A stretch of 64,000 nt of DNA from positions 2,178,603 to 2,242,602 of the forward strand of contig NZ_LT594785.1 in NCBI RefSeq assembly GCF_900091705.1, read 5' to 3'. Positions 36,884 through 44,977 of the stretch are shown one piece after another. Positions within the stretch are counted from its first letter, which is position 1; the number at the start of each line of letters is the position of its first letter. The position numbers and the translations under genes were made by a program. The notes beneath the pieces were generated by a model. It made no database searches. It had not been told where the DNA came from and was given only the letters and a program-made list of their open reading frames with translations. The stretch comes from Clostridium mediterraneense. GTDB taxonomy: Bacteria; Bacillota; Clostridia; Clostridiales; Clostridiaceae.

Positions 36884-38138
36884 TAATTAAATTACTCCCC
36901 TTTTTTATACTTTCAATTAAATTCATATTATCAAGCTTATCTTCACATACTAAATCTTTATCTGCTACATTAAAATCTTCATTTATATTTTTATTTATAT
37001 CTTGCGCCGCTCTTTTTGAGAAAACTAAAGCTTCAATTAGAGAATTACTAGCAAGTCTATTTGCCCCATGTATTCCTAGACAAGCACTTTCCCCAACTGC
37101 ATAGAGATTTTCAAGACTTGTCCTTCCTAAATCATCAATATTTATTCCCCCCATATAATAATGTTGAGCTGGGGTTACTGGTATTTTTTCTTCTCCAAGT
37201 ATATATCCTTGTTCCTTACACTTCTCAAAAATATTAGGAAATCTATTTTTAACAAATTCCTTTCCCTTATGATTAAATGATAAGTAAACACACTCATCTC
37301 CTGTTTTTCTAAGTTCATCAAAAATAGCTTTACTAACAACATCTCTAGGTAATAACTCATCAACAAATCTTTCACCCTTACTATTTAAAAGATAAGCTCC
37401 TTCCCCTCTTAATGATTCGGAAATTAAGAATCTTCTTCCTTTACCCTTAGTATATAGAGCAGTTGGATGTATTTGAACATACTCTAAATCCTTTGTCTTT
37501 ATTCCATTATTTAAAGCTATAGCTATTCCATCACCCTTTATATGAGAAAAATTTGTAGAATTTTTAAAAAGCCCACCTATACCACCTGTTGCTAACACTA
37601 CTTTTTTAGCATAAATATTTTTAATTTTTCCATCCTTCTTAACTGTTATTCCAATGCATTTATCATCATCCTTAAGGATATTAATCATTTGAGTATCTTC
37701 TTTTATCTCTACATTATCCTTTAATTTAACAGCATCTATAAGCTTTAAAACTATCTCTTTTCCTGTAATATCCTTATGATAGACTATTCTGTCAATACAA
37801 TGAGCCCCTTCTTTAGTATATTTAAGCTTTCCATCCTCATTCTCAAAATCAACACCATAACTTATAAGATCATCTATAACTTTTCTAGAACTTTTAATCA
37901 TAAGTTCTACTGCTTGTCTATTATTTTTATATTGTCCTGCCTTTAAAGTATCCTCTAAATAATTATCAAAATCATCATTATCTTTTAAAACTGAAACTCC
38001 ACCTTGTGCTAAATATGAATTACACTTATCTAATTTCTCTTTAGTGACTAATAAAACCTTTAAATTATTATGTATATTTAAACAAGTATACAAACCTGCT
38101 ACCCCAGATCCAACTACTATAACATCATAAATTATCAT
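36864..38138 (-). CDS. nadB: L-aspartate oxidase, short form
   Basis: FAD enzyme that oxidizes L-aspartate to iminoaspartate, the first step of quinolinate synthesis. 424 residues. The FAD motif VVGSGVAGLYTCL is at about 7-19; NSYLAQGGVSV is near 42-52; the active-site region has HPTALYTKGKGRRFLISESLRGEGA and PAQHYYMGG, and NRLASNSLIEAL lies near the end of the core. It is about 100 residues shorter than the classical enzyme and lacks most of the C-terminal helical domain, a form seen in several clostridia. nadC follows with overlap; nadA, needed for quinolinate, is not in this window. GGGGGGAG precedes the ATG. Confidence 0.92.
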   Translation of the reverse strand: MIIYDVIVVGSGVAGLYTCLNIHNNLKVLLVTKEKLDKCNSYLAQGGVSVLKDNDDFDNYLEDTLKAGQYKNNRQAVELMIKSSRKVIDDLISYGVDFENEDGKLKYTKEGAHCIDRIVYHKDITGKEIVLKLIDAVKLKDNVEIKEDTQMINILKDDDKCIGITVKKDGKIKNIYAKKVVLATGGIGGLFKNSTNFSHIKGDGIAIALNNGIKTKDLEYVQIHPTALYTKGKGRRFLISESLRGEGAYLLNSKGERFVDELLPRDVVSKAIFDELRKTGDECVYLSFNHKGKEFVKNRFPNIFEKCKEQGYILGEEKIPVTPAQHYYMGGINIDDLGRTSLENLYAVGESACLGIHGANRLASNSLIEALVFSKRAAQDINKNINEDFNVADKDLVCEDKLDNMNLIESIKKGSNLISDEWFR

Positions 38139-38165
38139 ATAACTCCCCCCATTTATATATGAATT

Positions 38166-38189
38166 AGGGCATCTCTTTTGAGATACCCA
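38166..38189 (-). terminator. hairpin downstream of the amino acid ABC transporter operon
   Basis: GGGTATCTC/GAGATGCCC arms with an AAAA loop (38167-38188) follow the ATPase gene stop. The T-tract is weak. Confidence 0.5.
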
Positions 38190-38222
38190 TAATAATTATT
38201 TATATATTTTAATACTAAAGTT

Positions 38223-38945
38223 TTATAATACTTTTGATAAAAAATCCTTAGTTCTTTCTTCTTTTGGATTAGAAAAAATTTCTGTTGGCTTTCCTTCTTC
38301 TAAAATATTTCCACCATCCATAAATAAAATTCTATCTCCAACCTCTCTTGCAAATCCCATTTCATGAGTTACAACAACCATTGTCATTCCTTCTTCTGCT
38401 AAATCCTTCATAACAGCAAGAACCTCACCAACCATTTCTGGATCAAGTGCAGATGTTGGTTCATCAAATAACATAACATCTGGTTTCATAGCTAAAGCTC
38501 TAGCAATGGCTATTCTTTGTTTTTGCCCACCTGATAAAGATGAGGGATATGCACTTTTTTTCTCTTCTAAGCCTACTTTTTTTAGTAACTCTATAGCTAT
38601 TTTTTCAGCTTCTTCTTTTGAAAGTCCTTTCACCTTAATAGGTGCCATAGTTAAATTTTCTAAAACTGTCTTATGGGGAAATAAGTTAAATTGTTGAAAA
38701 ACCATCCCCATTTTCTCTCTTAATTTATTTATATTATTTTTCTTAGACGTTATGTCTATATTCTCAAATTTAATCTGTCCATCTGTAGGTATTTCAAGTA
38801 GATTAAGACATCTTAAAAAAGTTGATTTACCAGAACCTGAAGGTCCTATAACCACTACAACTTCACCTTTTTTAATATGAGCATTAACCCCTTTTAAAAC
38901 TTCATTTTTCCCAAAATACTTATGAAGATTATTAATGTGAATCAC
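38223..38945 (-). CDS. polar amino acid ABC transporter, ATP-binding protein
   Basis: About 240 residues from GTG at 38945, chosen because AAAGGAGG lies 10 bases upstream and translation then begins with the family-typical (M)[11 protein letters not shown]; a longer reading from 38975 is less likely. Walker A is GPSGSGKST, the Q-loop is [21 protein letters not shown], the signature is [15 protein letters not shown], Walker B is [14 protein letters not shown], and the switch His is in [12 protein letters not shown]. It is a GlnQ/HisP-type ATPase. It overlaps the permease gene by 14 bp and is the last gene of the importer operon. Confidence 0.95.
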   Translation of the reverse strand: MIHINNLHKYFGKNEVLKGVNAHIKKGEVVVVIGPSGSGKSTFLRCLNLLEIPTDGQIKFENIDITSKKNNINKLREKMGMVFQQFNLFPHKTVLENLTMAPIKVKGLSKEEAEKIAIELLKKVGLEEKKSAYPSSLSGGQKQRIAIARALAMKPDVMLFDEPTSALDPEMVGEVLAVMKDLAEEGMTMVVVTHEMGFAREVGDRILFMDGGNILEEGKPTEIFSNPKEERTKDFLSKVL

Positions 38946-39597
38946 TATCTCCCATCCTCCTTTCAAAATAAGCAACTAGTTTACTTAAACTAAATGTTAG
39001 TACAAAATAAATTGCTGCTGCTACTATTAGAGGTTCAAAGGCTTTAAAAGTATTTCCTCTTATAGTATCGGTATTATACATAATTTCATTTACCCCTATA
39101 ATTGAAGCAATTGATGATTCCTTTATAATAGTTATAAACTCGTTTGCAAGAGCAGGTAAAATATTTTTAATAGCTTGTGGTAACACAACTAAATACATAG
39201 CTTTTGATTCAGACATTCCAAGACTTCTTGCAGCTTCCTTTTGACCTTTATCAACAGCTAGAATACCAGCCCTAATTATTTCAGCAACATATGCGCCACT
39301 ATTTAAAGATAAGGTAATAATACCTGCTGTCATGGGATCAAACTTTATCCCCACAGTTACTGGTATTGCAAAATAAACTAAATATAACTGTACTAAAATT
39401 GGTGTACCTCTAAAACATTCTATGTATATAGAAGATATAATTCTTAAAATCTTATATTTTGAAAGTTTCATTATACTTAAAAACATACCTATAATTGTCC
39501 CAATTAAAACTGTTATAAGAGCTATGATTATAGTAAATTTCGTTCCTTCAATAAAATAATTAGTATACTTTGATAAAACTGAAAAATCTAATTCCAT
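38932..39597 (-). CDS. polar amino acid ABC transporter, permease
   Basis: 221 residues with five hydrophobic segments, HisM/GlnP type. The N-terminal helix follows [19 protein letters not shown]. The [20 protein letters not shown] block (about 58-77) and the EAA loop [30 protein letters not shown] (key residues around 137-166) are family hallmarks. It forms a homodimeric channel with the ATPase encoded downstream. It lies 79 bp after the binding-protein gene, with an intraoperonic terminator in the gap. Confidence 0.95.
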   Translation of the reverse strand: MELDFSVLSKYTNYFIEGTKFTIIIALITVLIGTIIGMFLSIMKLSKYKILRIISSIYIECFRGTPILVQLYLVYFAIPVTVGIKFDPMTAGIITLSLNSGAYVAEIIRAGILAVDKGQKEAARSLGMSESKAMYLVVLPQAIKNILPALANEFITIIKESSIASIIGVNEIMYNTDTIRGNTFKAFEPLIVAAAIYFVLTFSLSKLVAYFERRMGDSDSH

Positions 39598-39634
39598 ATT
39601 ACTACCCCCTTATAATAAATTCCTAAACTTAATC

Positions 39635-39666
39635 AAAAAGCTCTTAGCAATAACTCTAAGAGCTTA
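39635..39666 (-). terminator. intraoperonic terminator after the amino acid binding-protein gene
   Basis: AAGCTCTTAG/CTAAGAGCTT arms (about 39639-39665) followed on the minus strand by TTTTT. It would keep the binding protein in excess over permease and ATPase. Confidence 0.85.
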
Positions 39667-39676
39667 TATTCATTAA

Positions 39677-40531
39677 TTATTTTGCCTGTTCTTTTTCCAT
39701 AAGTTCATTAGAATCAACTATATACTTTTCTATCTTATTTTCTTTAACAAGTCTATCTATAGTTTTATTAATAGCTTCAACTAATTCTTTTGAATCTTTT
39801 GGCATAGCAACAGCAGAACCTTTTTCTGATTCATCTAGTTCAAAGTTTGGATTTTCTATAACATAAAGACCTTTATTAGCTTTTGCATTCGCTTTTGCTA
39901 CTGGAATCTCCATCACAACTGCATCTGCATTACCTGATACAAGTTCCATAACTAAATCTGGAACTTTTCCAAGCCCTTTAACTTCAGCACCTTTCATTTG
40001 AGTTAAAGCAAGCTCTTCTTGTATACTTCCTTTTTGAACTCCAACTTTTTTACCACTAAAATCATCCTTAGTCTTAAACTTATCCTTATTTTCTTCCTTT
40101 ATAACAATTCCATGCTCTGCTTTATAATATATCTCTGAAAAATCAACTGCCTTTTGTCTTTCTGGCGTTGGATTCATTCCTGAAATAGCCATATCGATAG
40201 TTCCAGCTTGTAACGCAGCTGTAAGTCCATCAAATTTCATATCCTTTATTTCAAGTTCAACACCTAAATCCTTCGCTATCTCCTTACCTATTTCAATATC
40301 AAATCCAACTATTGTATCTTTTCCATCAATAGTCGCATGAAACTCATAAGGTGGATAATCTGCTGATGTTCCAAGAACAATCTTTCCACTTTCTTTTATC
40401 TTCTCAAGTCTATTTTCTGCAGCAGCTCCTGCTTTCTCTGATTTTTCAGCTCCCCCACAAGATATAAGCGCTACAGTCATTCCAACAAGTACAGATACTG
40501 CTAATATTTTTTTCATAACTCCACTCATCAT
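39677..40531 (-). CDS. polar amino acid ABC transporter, substrate-binding lipoprotein
   Basis: About 284 residues from ATG at 40531, which has GGGGGG seven bases upstream; a reading from 40576 lacks a binding site. A signal with lipobox LISC followed by GG marks a lipoprotein. The SBP family 3 fold shows GKIVLGTSADYPPYEF, VGFDIEIGKEIAKDLG, MAISGMNPTPERQKAVDFSEIYY and KKVGVQKGSIQEE. The Arg in TPERQ and the Asp of the DIEIG block contact amino acid backbone in the family. Ligand not decided; glutamine, cystine, arginine and others use this type. Confidence 0.94.
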   Translation of the reverse strand: MMSGVMKKILAVSVLVGMTVALISCGGAEKSEKAGAAAENRLEKIKESGKIVLGTSADYPPYEFHATIDGKDTIVGFDIEIGKEIAKDLGVELEIKDMKFDGLTAALQAGTIDMAISGMNPTPERQKAVDFSEIYYKAEHGIVIKEENKDKFKTKDDFSGKKVGVQKGSIQEELALTQMKGAEVKGLGKVPDLVMELVSGNADAVVMEIPVAKANAKANKGLYVIENPNFELDESEKGSAVAMPKDSKELVEAINKTIDRLVKENKIEKYIVDSNELMEKEQAK

Positions 40532-40985
40532 AAATTTAACCCCCCAATATTTTATATTAAATACATTTTTATACATTGATTATATGTATAATTATACACT
40601 ATTAAGTTTTAAAAATTCAATATTTTTTTAAATAAAAAGTTCGACAAAAAGTATTCTATATCTTAATATTATTACCTAAACTCTATTTATCCCCTTACAT
40701 TCTAGTCTTATAAATATTTTTAAAGATAATATTTATATGAATTTAAAAATATATTTTATACACTAAAATAGTAAATATTAATTTTATATTTATGCATAAT
40801 TAATACTAATATATTTATAAAAATCTAATAATTAAACCACTTATCAAAATAAATACTTTAATTTATTTAATAGATATTTTTAAACAAATTAAAATATTTA
40901 TAGATCTTTTATATAAATTTATATAGTAATTTACAATATTACTATTAATTTATGCTATAATATGCATTATAACTAAAGATTAATC
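40532..40985. other. long AT-rich divergent intergenic region
   Basis: About 450 bp, with the leftward promoter of the amino acid importer and, at its right end, an extended -10 box (TGC-TATAAT, 40954-40961) for the small membrane-protein gene. I looked for a T-box or riboswitch and saw none; the sequence is low complexity. Confidence 0.5.
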
Positions 40986-41000
40986 AATTGGAGGAACAGA

Positions 41001-41306
41001 ATGAAAATAAGTTTAATAAATAACATTACTAGAGAAATAAGAGAAGTTCCTGTAGGATATAGCTGGACAACCCTATTTTTTGGATTCTTCCCAGCCTTAT
41101 TTAGATCTGATTATAAATGGGCATTTATTCAATTTGTAGCTGAAGCTATTACTGGAGGATTAGCTCAAATATTCTTCTCATTTACATATAACAAATATCA
41201 TATAAATGAGTTAATAAACAAAGGATTTATACCACTAACAGAAAGAGATAGAGAAATTATAATAGATAGAAATATAGTAAGTAAAAGTCGTTTAAATTAC
41301 TTATAA
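41001..41306 (+). CDS. small membrane-associated protein, HrgC/DUF2628-like
   Basis: 101 residues behind GGAGGAAC. It starts with a short polar N-terminus containing REVPVGYSWTTLFFGFFPALFR (key motif SWTTLFFGFFPALFR, about 24-38), then a second hydrophobic segment (about 43-66), a YNKYHINELINKGF segment and a charged tail. The same layout occurs in small proteins annotated as HrgC-like or DUF2628 in Firmicutes, of unknown role, perhaps stress or envelope related. It is a one-gene unit with an extended -10 promoter and a terminator. Confidence 0.7.
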   Translation: MKISLINNITREIREVPVGYSWTTLFFGFFPALFRSDYKWAFIQFVAEAITGGLAQIFFSFTYNKYHINELINKGFIPLTERDREIIIDRNIVSKSRLNYL

Positions 41307-41308
41307 AA

Positions 41309-41363
41309 TAAAAGGAACCGCCTCATGATTCTAAATTATGGTATCATGAGATAATCCCTTTTC
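41309..41363. terminator. bidirectional terminator between the small membrane-protein gene and the ABC exporter operon
   Basis: CTCATGAT/ATCATGAG arms (41322-41329 and 41343-41350), enclosed by AAAAGG/CCTTTT (41310-41315 with 41357-41362), between convergent genes. Confidence 0.75.
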
Positions 41364-41401
41364 TTATTATTTATATTTTTCTAAAAGTTATAATTAAACC
41401 C

Positions 41402-42091
41402 CTATAAAAGTACTTGTTTTGAATTTTCTTTAAGGACACCGTCTTCGATTGAAATAATCCTTTGGCATCTACTTGCAATATCCATATCATGAGTTATAAT
41501 CACAATAGTATGTCCATCTTTATTTAAATTTTCAAAAATACTCATAATTTCTTCTGTTGTATTACTATCAAGTGCACCTGTTGGTTCATCTGCTAAAATA
41601 ACTGCTGGTTCATTAACTAAAGCTCTTGCAATAGCAACTCTTTGAGATTGTCCACCTGATAAATTTCCACTTTTCGTATTTATTTTATCCTTAAGACCAA
41701 TTTTATTTAGAACTAACTCTATTTTTTCTTTTCTTAATTTTTTTTTAACCTTCCCATACTCTAAAGGAATCTCTATATTATCATAAACTGAAAAATCTTT
41801 AATAAGTGCAAAATGCTGAACTATAAACCCAAAAGTTTTATTTCTAAGGGTAGCAAGTTCTTTATCTTTAAGGGTTTTAGTATTAATTCCTTCAATGAAA
41901 TACTCCCCAGATGTTTGAGTGTCTAAAAGCCCTAAAATATTAAGAAGTGTAGATTTTCCAGAGCCAGAAGTTCCTATGATAGCAATGAAATCACCATGAT
42001 TAATTTCTAAATTTACTGATTTTAAAGCCTGTACTTCATTTTCTTTAGAAGAAAATGTTTTAGATAGATTGTTAACTTTTAATATTGTCAT
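41402..42091 (-). CDS. ABC transporter ATPase, MacB/lactococcin-972-export type
   Basis: 229 residues. Walker A is GTSGSGKSTLLN (about 36-47), the signature is LSGGQSQRVAIARAL, Walker B is VILADEPTGALDS, and the switch His is in VIITHDMD. The Q-loop region FIVQHFALIKDFSVYDNI resembles the ATPases assigned to lactococcin 972-type bacteriocin systems as well as LolD/MacB ATPases. It shares one base with the permease gene upstream, so translation is coupled. It powers the two permeases upstream; such systems either export the peptide or protect the producer. Last gene of the four-gene unit 44821-41402. Confidence 0.9.
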   Translation of the reverse strand: MTILKVNNLSKTFSSKENEVQALKSVNLEINHGDFIAIIGTSGSGKSTLLNILGLLDTQTSGEYFIEGINTKTLKDKELATLRNKTFGFIVQHFALIKDFSVYDNIEIPLEYGKVKKKLRKEKIELVLNKIGLKDKINTKSGNLSGGQSQRVAIARALVNEPAVILADEPTGALDSNTTEEIMSIFENLNKDGHTIVIITHDMDIASRCQRIISIEDGVLKENSKQVLL

Positions 42092-43266
42092 TAATACACC
42101 TCATTTATCATATCTTTAATAGCAGTTGATTTAATTTTTAAAGTCGGAATAATCATAGTTAAACCAATAAATATAGTAAGTCCTATAATTAAAAGTAGTA
42201 AATAATTAAAATTAATTGTTTTAAAATTTAAAAACATCAATATTATGAAGAGATTAAATGCTATAAATACTATAGACGTTACCTCAACAAAAATTATTTT
42301 AATAATATTATTGATGCTAGAGCCTGAAAAAATATAAATTCCAAACTCTTGTAGTCTTTTTTCAATGGAATCTAATATTGAAACTATGAATGTTATAAAC
42401 ACAGCTATTGATACTAAAACCCCAACAAATAAATTAAGTATAAATTTATTATTATGATCATCTAAAAGTTTATTTACGGCATTATTAACTACAAATATAT
42501 TTGGATTAAAGTCAATTTTATTAAATTCATTTTCTATCAAATCAAGATTTTCTTTAATAGTAACATTATCCAAATTTTCATCAAACCAAAAATAGTTTAA
42601 AATATATTTGTTAACTCCAAGTTTTGCATCACTTAAATTATTACTTGAAGTTAAAAATACACTATTTAAATTTCTAAAATCAACTTGATAAGCATCAATC
42701 ATTGAGGGAATAACAAAATTGTTACTCAAAAATCCTGCAATGGTAAATTCATTTCCATCGAGTTCTAATTTGTCTCCTATTTTAAATGAATTTTTGAAAT
42801 TTTGCCCTAAAAAGATATTAGTACCTATAAAGTTTTCTCTAGATAATAAGGTTTCATCTTCCAGAGTGATATTATATTTTTCAATAATATTAGCATTTAA
42901 GTACATAATTTCAGCTTCATCTATTTGATAATTATATTTTTTACTTTTTACTGTATTAGTAAGAAAAATATTATTAAACATATTGAGTCCTTTGATATTT
43001 TCAACTTTTAAGAATTTTTTATTTAACTTCTCGCCTATTTCAGTTATACTTTCTGTTTCCGATGGTTCTAATATCTCAGTAAAGTTTAAAGTGAAAATTT
43101 TATCCGACTCAAAGTACTTTTCAATTTTTTCTTTTTCATTAGTAGCTTTGGCTAAATTATCAATAGCAGTGTACATAGCGTAAAGTCCAACTACTATTTG
43201 TATTATGATTAGAATAATAAAAATTTTATTTTTACCAAAGTTTCTAAAACTATATTTAATCCCCAC
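42091..43266 (-). CDS. FtsX/MacB-like ABC permease (second permease of the peptide-linked system)
   Basis: 391 residues. The start is GTG at 43266 behind AAGGGGGTAA. Topology is one N-terminal helix (about 13-30), a long extracytoplasmic domain (about 31-270) and three C-terminal helices (about 276-300, 322-345, 350-372), as in MacB/FtsX permeases. The extracytoplasmic part has alternating beta and helical character but no cysteine. It lies 5 bp after the first permease gene. In lactococcin 972-type loci one protein of about 700 residues carries two such halves; here the halves are on separate genes. Confidence 0.85.
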   Translation of the reverse strand: MGIKYSFRNFGKNKIFIILIIIQIVVGLYAMYTAIDNLAKATNEKEKIEKYFESDKIFTLNFTEILEPSETESITEIGEKLNKKFLKVENIKGLNMFNNIFLTNTVKSKKYNYQIDEAEIMYLNANIIEKYNITLEDETLLSRENFIGTNIFLGQNFKNSFKIGDKLELDGNEFTIAGFLSNNFVIPSMIDAYQVDFRNLNSVFLTSSNNLSDAKLGVNKYILNYFWFDENLDNVTIKENLDLIENEFNKIDFNPNIFVVNNAVNKLLDDHNNKFILNLFVGVLVSIAVFITFIVSILDSIEKRLQEFGIYIFSGSSINNIIKIIFVEVTSIVFIAFNLFIILMFLNFKTINFNYLLLLIIGLTIFIGLTMIIPTLKIKSTAIKDMINEVY

Positions 43267-43271
43267 TTGAA

Positions 43272-44357
43272 TTACCCCCTTATAAGATTTTTAGGATTTA
43301 ATCTAAAAACTTTCCAACAGATAGTTAATATTGTTGTTATTAATAGGAGGATATATAATATTGCAATAAATCCAATAACACTAGAATCTATTTTCATACT
43401 AAATATTGTTATAATACCAGCTCTTTGAATAATAATAGCTATCATAGTTGCTAATATACTTGACATGAAGTATATGATAGTAAATCTTTTAAGTATTAAT
43501 ACTAATATACTTTTTTTAGTAGCTCCTAAAGATAATCTTACACCTAACTCTAAACTTAGTTTTTCTCCCCAGAAGATAAGTCCTCTTATAAGAGTACAAA
43601 CAAAAGCTATAATTACTAATACGAATGGAATTATATTTTCAATTTGATAAGCTATTGAAAGTTTAGAAGGTTCAAGGTATATAGCCCCTATTTCTTCAAT
43701 TGAAGTAATACTTTCTTTAGGAAAAGTATTTTCAATTTTTTTGACGATTTCTCTACTACTAAGTGTTTCGCTATTTAAAACTATGTTAGAAAGACTAACT
43801 GGTTTTAATGAATTTAAATTATAAAAAAGTGAATTTAAATTATAAAAAATCATAGAGTCTATATCATTTTTAATATTTTTTTCACCAAGAATACCTACAA
43901 CTTTATAGTCAATATTTTTTAATGTTATATATTCTAAATTATCTTTTTTTATTATAAATTTTTCAAATTCTTTTCCTATAAGCGCTAAGGGTTCTGTACT
44001 ATTCATATCGTCTGAATTTAAAAGTCTTCCTCTTAGAAGTGGAAAATCTTCACCAAAGTCTTTTGTAAAATATAAACCTTTTGAAAAGCCTACGCTAAGC
44101 AGAGTATCATTACCACCTGGTAAATCAACTACTACATCATTATCTTTAGTTAATATTTTTATATATTCTAAAATCAAATCATTAGTGATTTTTGTAGAAT
44201 TAAGACTAACATCAACTCTACTAGTTGTATAAAAGCTATTCATTTGTGCAATATTTGTTGATTCAGATCTTATAATAGAAAACATAAATATTGAAAATAT
44301 TGAAATACTAAATATACTTAAGCAAACTAAAAAACTTTTTCTAAAAATCTTTTTCAA
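43272..44357 (-). CDS. FtsX/MacB-like ABC permease (first permease of the peptide-linked system)
   Basis: 361 residues. The start is TTG at 44357 behind AGGAGAG. One N-terminal helix (about 9-27), an extracytoplasmic domain (about 30-235) and three C-terminal helices (about 240-265, 290-312, 328-350); LGVRLSLGATKKSILVLIL near 272-290 is the typical cytoplasmic coupling segment of MacB-like permeases. It follows the secreted peptide gene with a hairpin in the 59-bp gap, whose T-tract abuts the ribosome binding site. It probably pairs with the next permease as a heterodimer. Confidence 0.85.
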   Translation of the reverse strand: MKKIFRKSFLVCLSIFSISIFSIFMFSIIRSESTNIAQMNSFYTTSRVDVSLNSTKITNDLILEYIKILTKDNDVVVDLPGGNDTLLSVGFSKGLYFTKDFGEDFPLLRGRLLNSDDMNSTEPLALIGKEFEKFIIKKDNLEYITLKNIDYKVVGILGEKNIKNDIDSMIFYNLNSLFYNLNSLKPVSLSNIVLNSETLSSREIVKKIENTFPKESITSIEEIGAIYLEPSKLSIAYQIENIIPFVLVIIAFVCTLIRGLIFWGEKLSLELGVRLSLGATKKSILVLILKRFTIIYFMSSILATMIAIIIQRAGIITIFSMKIDSSVIGFIAILYILLLITTILTICWKVFRLNPKNLIRG

Positions 44358-44369
44358 ATTATCTCTCCT

Positions 44370-44404
44370 AAAAAGAGATGAAGATATAAGTCCTCATCTC
44401 TTTG
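44370..44404 (-). terminator. attenuator-like hairpin between the secreted peptide gene and the permease genes
   Basis: AAAGAGATGA/TCATCTCTTT arms (44371-44403) followed on the minus strand by a T-run, immediately before the AGGAGAG ribosome binding site of the first permease gene. It would give much more peptide mRNA than transporter mRNA. Confidence 0.8.
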
Positions 44405-44416
44405 TATTTTGATTTT

Positions 44417-44821
44417 TTATTTTATATATCCATTATGCCCTTCATAAACTGTATGATTACCTTTTATTGTTGGACTTTTTACATAAGAACTTTTGTTACC
44501 TACATACCCCATTGATGTAGCGCCATTAACTTTAACTGCAGATTGAAGATATACCGTAGATACAACTGATGAAGATTTTGCTTCTCCTATAGTATGAGAA
44601 TTAGTGTAAGACTTTCCAACTGTTGAACTATGATCAGCATTTAAATTACACTTTGAAAATCCAGCATCAAGGCCTCCAGAGTGAGCTCCAGAGAAGAATT
44701 GTGAAGATTTCCAACCATTTGAACTTTGAGACAATCTAGAATTTTCTGTATTTGCCATGGCAGTTACAGCTCCTAAACTTGTAAAAGTAAGGGCTATAAC
44801 AATAATTTTTTTGAAATTCAT
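44417..44821 (-). CDS. secreted peptide, possible lactococcin 972-family bacteriocin precursor
   Basis: 134 residues behind AAAGGATGTG. A clear signal peptide (about 1-23, cleavage likely after AMA) is followed by a mature part of about 110 residues rich in Ser, Gly, Asn and His, with one Cys (about residue 59) and no membrane helix. The segment ADHSSTVGKSYTNSHTIGEA followed by a VVS...AVKVNGATS pattern resembles the H-S-x-T-V ... A-x-A-x-V core of lactococcin 972-like peptides, which are Sec-exported and act on lipid II. It is longer than lactococcin 972 and lacks its C-terminal aromatic end. The three-gene ABC system downstream is of the type that accompanies that family. Functional assignment is an inference. 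Confidence 0.6.
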   Translation of the reverse strand: MNFKKIIVIALTFTSLGAVTAMANTENSRLSQSSNGWKSSQFFSGAHSGGLDAGFSKCNLNADHSSTVGKSYTNSHTIGEAKSSSVVSTVYLQSAVKVNGATSMGYVGNKSSYVKSPTIKGNHTVYEGHNGYIK

Positions 44822-44854
44822 AAAAACACATCCTTTAAATATAAATTTAACATA

Positions 44855-44900
44855 ATAATAACATATTTATCATTTTATGTAAATAAAATAATAAATATGT
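44855..44900 (-). promoter_or_regulatory. promoter of the secreted peptide gene inside a 40-bp palindrome
   Basis: On the minus strand TTTACA (44878-44883), a 17-base spacer and TATTAT (44855-44860) form a good sigma-A promoter. The spacer and -35 lie inside an inverted repeat: 44861-44880 and 44881-44900 match as reverse complements at 18 of 20 positions, with perfect 10-base outer arms. This looks like a repressor operator. Confidence 0.7.
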
Positions 44901-44977
44901 TTTTTTGGGGTAGAATAAGTTATACTTTTATAGCTATCAAACTAAGAAACTTAATAAAAATAAATTCTATAAAATAG

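Noticed and set aside
41309..41363. GGAACCGCC string resembling part of a T-box
   Set aside because: It is inside a convergent terminator hairpin, downstream of genes on both sides, so it is not a leader.
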